The translations under genes and the position numbers were made by a program. The notes beneath the pieces were generated by a model. It was not told the origin of the DNA and did no database searches. It was given only the letters and a program-made list of their open reading frames with translations. From Actibacterium ureilyticum (GTDB lineage Bacteria; Pseudomonadota; Alphaproteobacteria; Rhodobacterales; Rhodobacteraceae), in assembly GCF_002285435.1 (NCBI RefSeq), contig NZ_NSBT01000008.1, positions 1 to 41,281 on the forward strand: a stretch of DNA of 41,281 bases, written 5' to 3'. Below, piece after piece: positions 40,473 through 41,281 of the stretch. Position 1 is the stretch's first letter; each line of letters starts with the position of its first letter.

Positions 40473-41281
40473 GGCATTGCCAAGTTGATCACGGGGTTCC
40501 GTCGGGATAGGCGGTCATCATGAAAACCGTTCCGACAATGCGACGCCTGAAGGGCTTTCGTTTTCCCCGCGAGATCATCTCCTATGCCGTCTGGGCTTAC
40601 CATCGGTTTGCGCTGAGCACGGCAGATGTCGAGGATCTGCTGGCCGAACGCGGCGTGATGGTCAGCCGGGAAACCGTCCGGAACTGGGTGAACCGGTTTG
40701 GCCGCCATTTCGCCGATTGCATCAAGCGCGACAGGCCGGGCGCCAGTGACAAATGGCACTTGGATGAAGTCGTTGTTCCGATCAATGGCGTGAAGTTCTG
40801 GCTTTGGCGGGCAGTCGACGCGAATGGGAATGTGCTCGACATTCTCGTGCAAAAGCAACGTAATGCAAAGGCCGCCAGCCGGTTCCTGAAGCGGCTGATC
40901 GACCGGTTTGGCGCGCCGCGGGTCGTGATCACCGACAAGCTGCGCAGTTACATCAGGCCGATCCGCAACCTCGTGGCGAATGCTGATCATCGGGCGCACA
41001 AGGGCTTGAACAACCGGATCGAAGGATCCCATCGGCCAACCCGAAAGCGAGAGAAACTCATGGGGCGGTTCAAGTCACCCGGACAGGCTCAGAGATTTCT
41101 GGACGCACATGACCAGATCAACACGATCTTCCGTCCCCGCCGCTATCGTCTTACCGCCACATCGTACCGCCACGCCCGATCCGATGCCATTGATCTTTGG
41201 AACGGCTACGCACTCGAGATGACCGCCTGACGGGCGCGGATCAGGCCGCATTCAGCCGGGTGCAAATAAGTTGGCAATGCC
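40473..41281 (+). mobile_element. IS6-family insertion sequence, complete
   Basis: The element is 809 bp with terminal inverted repeats GGCATTGCCAAGTTG (40473) and, at the right end, the reverse complement of GGCATTGCCAACTTA, ending exactly at the last base of the window. It holds one transposase gene. IS6 elements move by replicative cointegration and often flank resistance islands. The left flank 40465-40472 is aatccatg; an 8-bp duplication would be expected just past the window. Confidence 0.93.
40520..41230 (+). CDS. IS6-family DDE transposase
   Basis: The protein has 236 residues, the usual length. It has an N-terminal zinc-finger-less HTH part (FPREIISYAVWAYHRFALS, VSRETVRNWVNRFG), then the catalytic triad: D in KWHLDEVV, D in VVITDKLRSY and E in NNRIEGSHRPTRKREK, with the K/R residues that follow E in this family. 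It appears intact and should be active. The MerR-type promoter at 40407 would read directly into it. Confidence 0.95.
   Translation: MKTVPTMRRLKGFRFPREIISYAVWAYHRFALSTADVEDLLAERGVMVSRETVRNWVNRFGRHFADCIKRDRPGASDKWHLDEVVVPINGVKFWLWRAVDANGNVLDILVQKQRNAKAASRFLKRLIDRFGAPRVVITDKLRSYIRPIRNLVANADHRAHKGLNNRIEGSHRPTRKREKLMGRFKSPGQAQRFLDAHDQINTIFRPRRYRLTATSYRHARSDAIDLWNGYALEMTA

Overview
This 41.3 kb window is a high-GC, gene-dense accessory region. Its protein families, twin-arginine and GTG/TTG start habits and island style suggest an alphaproteobacterium, most likely a marine Rhodobacteraceae (Roseobacter-group) member; that assignment is inference from protein character, not a database search. The first base is the terminal inverted repeat of a Tn7/Tn5053-like (tni) transposon and the last base is the terminal inverted repeat of an IS6-family element, so the region is bounded by mobile DNA on both sides. 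I see no replication, partition, tRNA, rRNA or CRISPR genes.

Layout. 1-3508: a small cargo-free transposon (tniA, tniB, tniQ) inserted in the 3' end of a CDF metal-efflux gene. 3450-5547 (minus): CDF exporter, VTT/DedA-like protein and a small membrane protein behind a CueR-type promoter. 5709-6708 (minus): rhodanese and an ion-channel-like protein, divergent from 6897-13585 (plus): two-component system, SHOCT protein and ccmF-ccmG-ccmH-ccmI. 13614-16329 (minus): DUF2933-like protein, small lipoprotein and ScsB behind a CueR-type promoter. 16485-22065 (plus): a long operon with an L,D-transpeptidase, four c-type cytochromes (one a Met-rich cytochrome c'), a small unknown protein, a multicopper oxidase and a DsbA/ScsC-like protein. 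22108-25382: copZ divergent from copA1-cueR, with back-to-back CueR promoters. 25404-27017 (minus): DUF305 protein and a glutaredoxin-MauE fusion. 27197-32140: a nonsense-interrupted L,D-transpeptidase, a second multicopper oxidase, DsbB, an intact L,D-transpeptidase, a lipoprotein and a Met-rich EF-hand protein. 32281-37503: DUF302, Lgt, a second copper ATPase and an APC permease. 37511-40277: a membrane protein, an IS5-family scrap fused to ccdA, a frameshifted L,D-transpeptidase and a lipoprotein. 40473-41281: IS6-family element.

How it works together. The core is copper resistance: CueR, CopZ, two P1B-type copper ATPases and two multicopper oxidases. Around it lies an unusually complete set of envelope functions that depend on free thiols or on heme attachment: ScsB, DsbA/ScsC, DsbB, CcdA, CcmG, CcmH, CcmF, CcmI, Lgt and four L,D-transpeptidase loci. 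My reading is that the island both removes copper and carries spare or dedicated copies of the periplasmic machinery that copper damages, and that the multicopper oxidases are wired to a local cytochrome c chain. Two regulatory circuits are visible: MerR/CueR promoters with 19-bp spacers, and a 20-bp direct-repeat motif found at five places, including the two-component system's own promoter region, which I propose is the response-regulator box.
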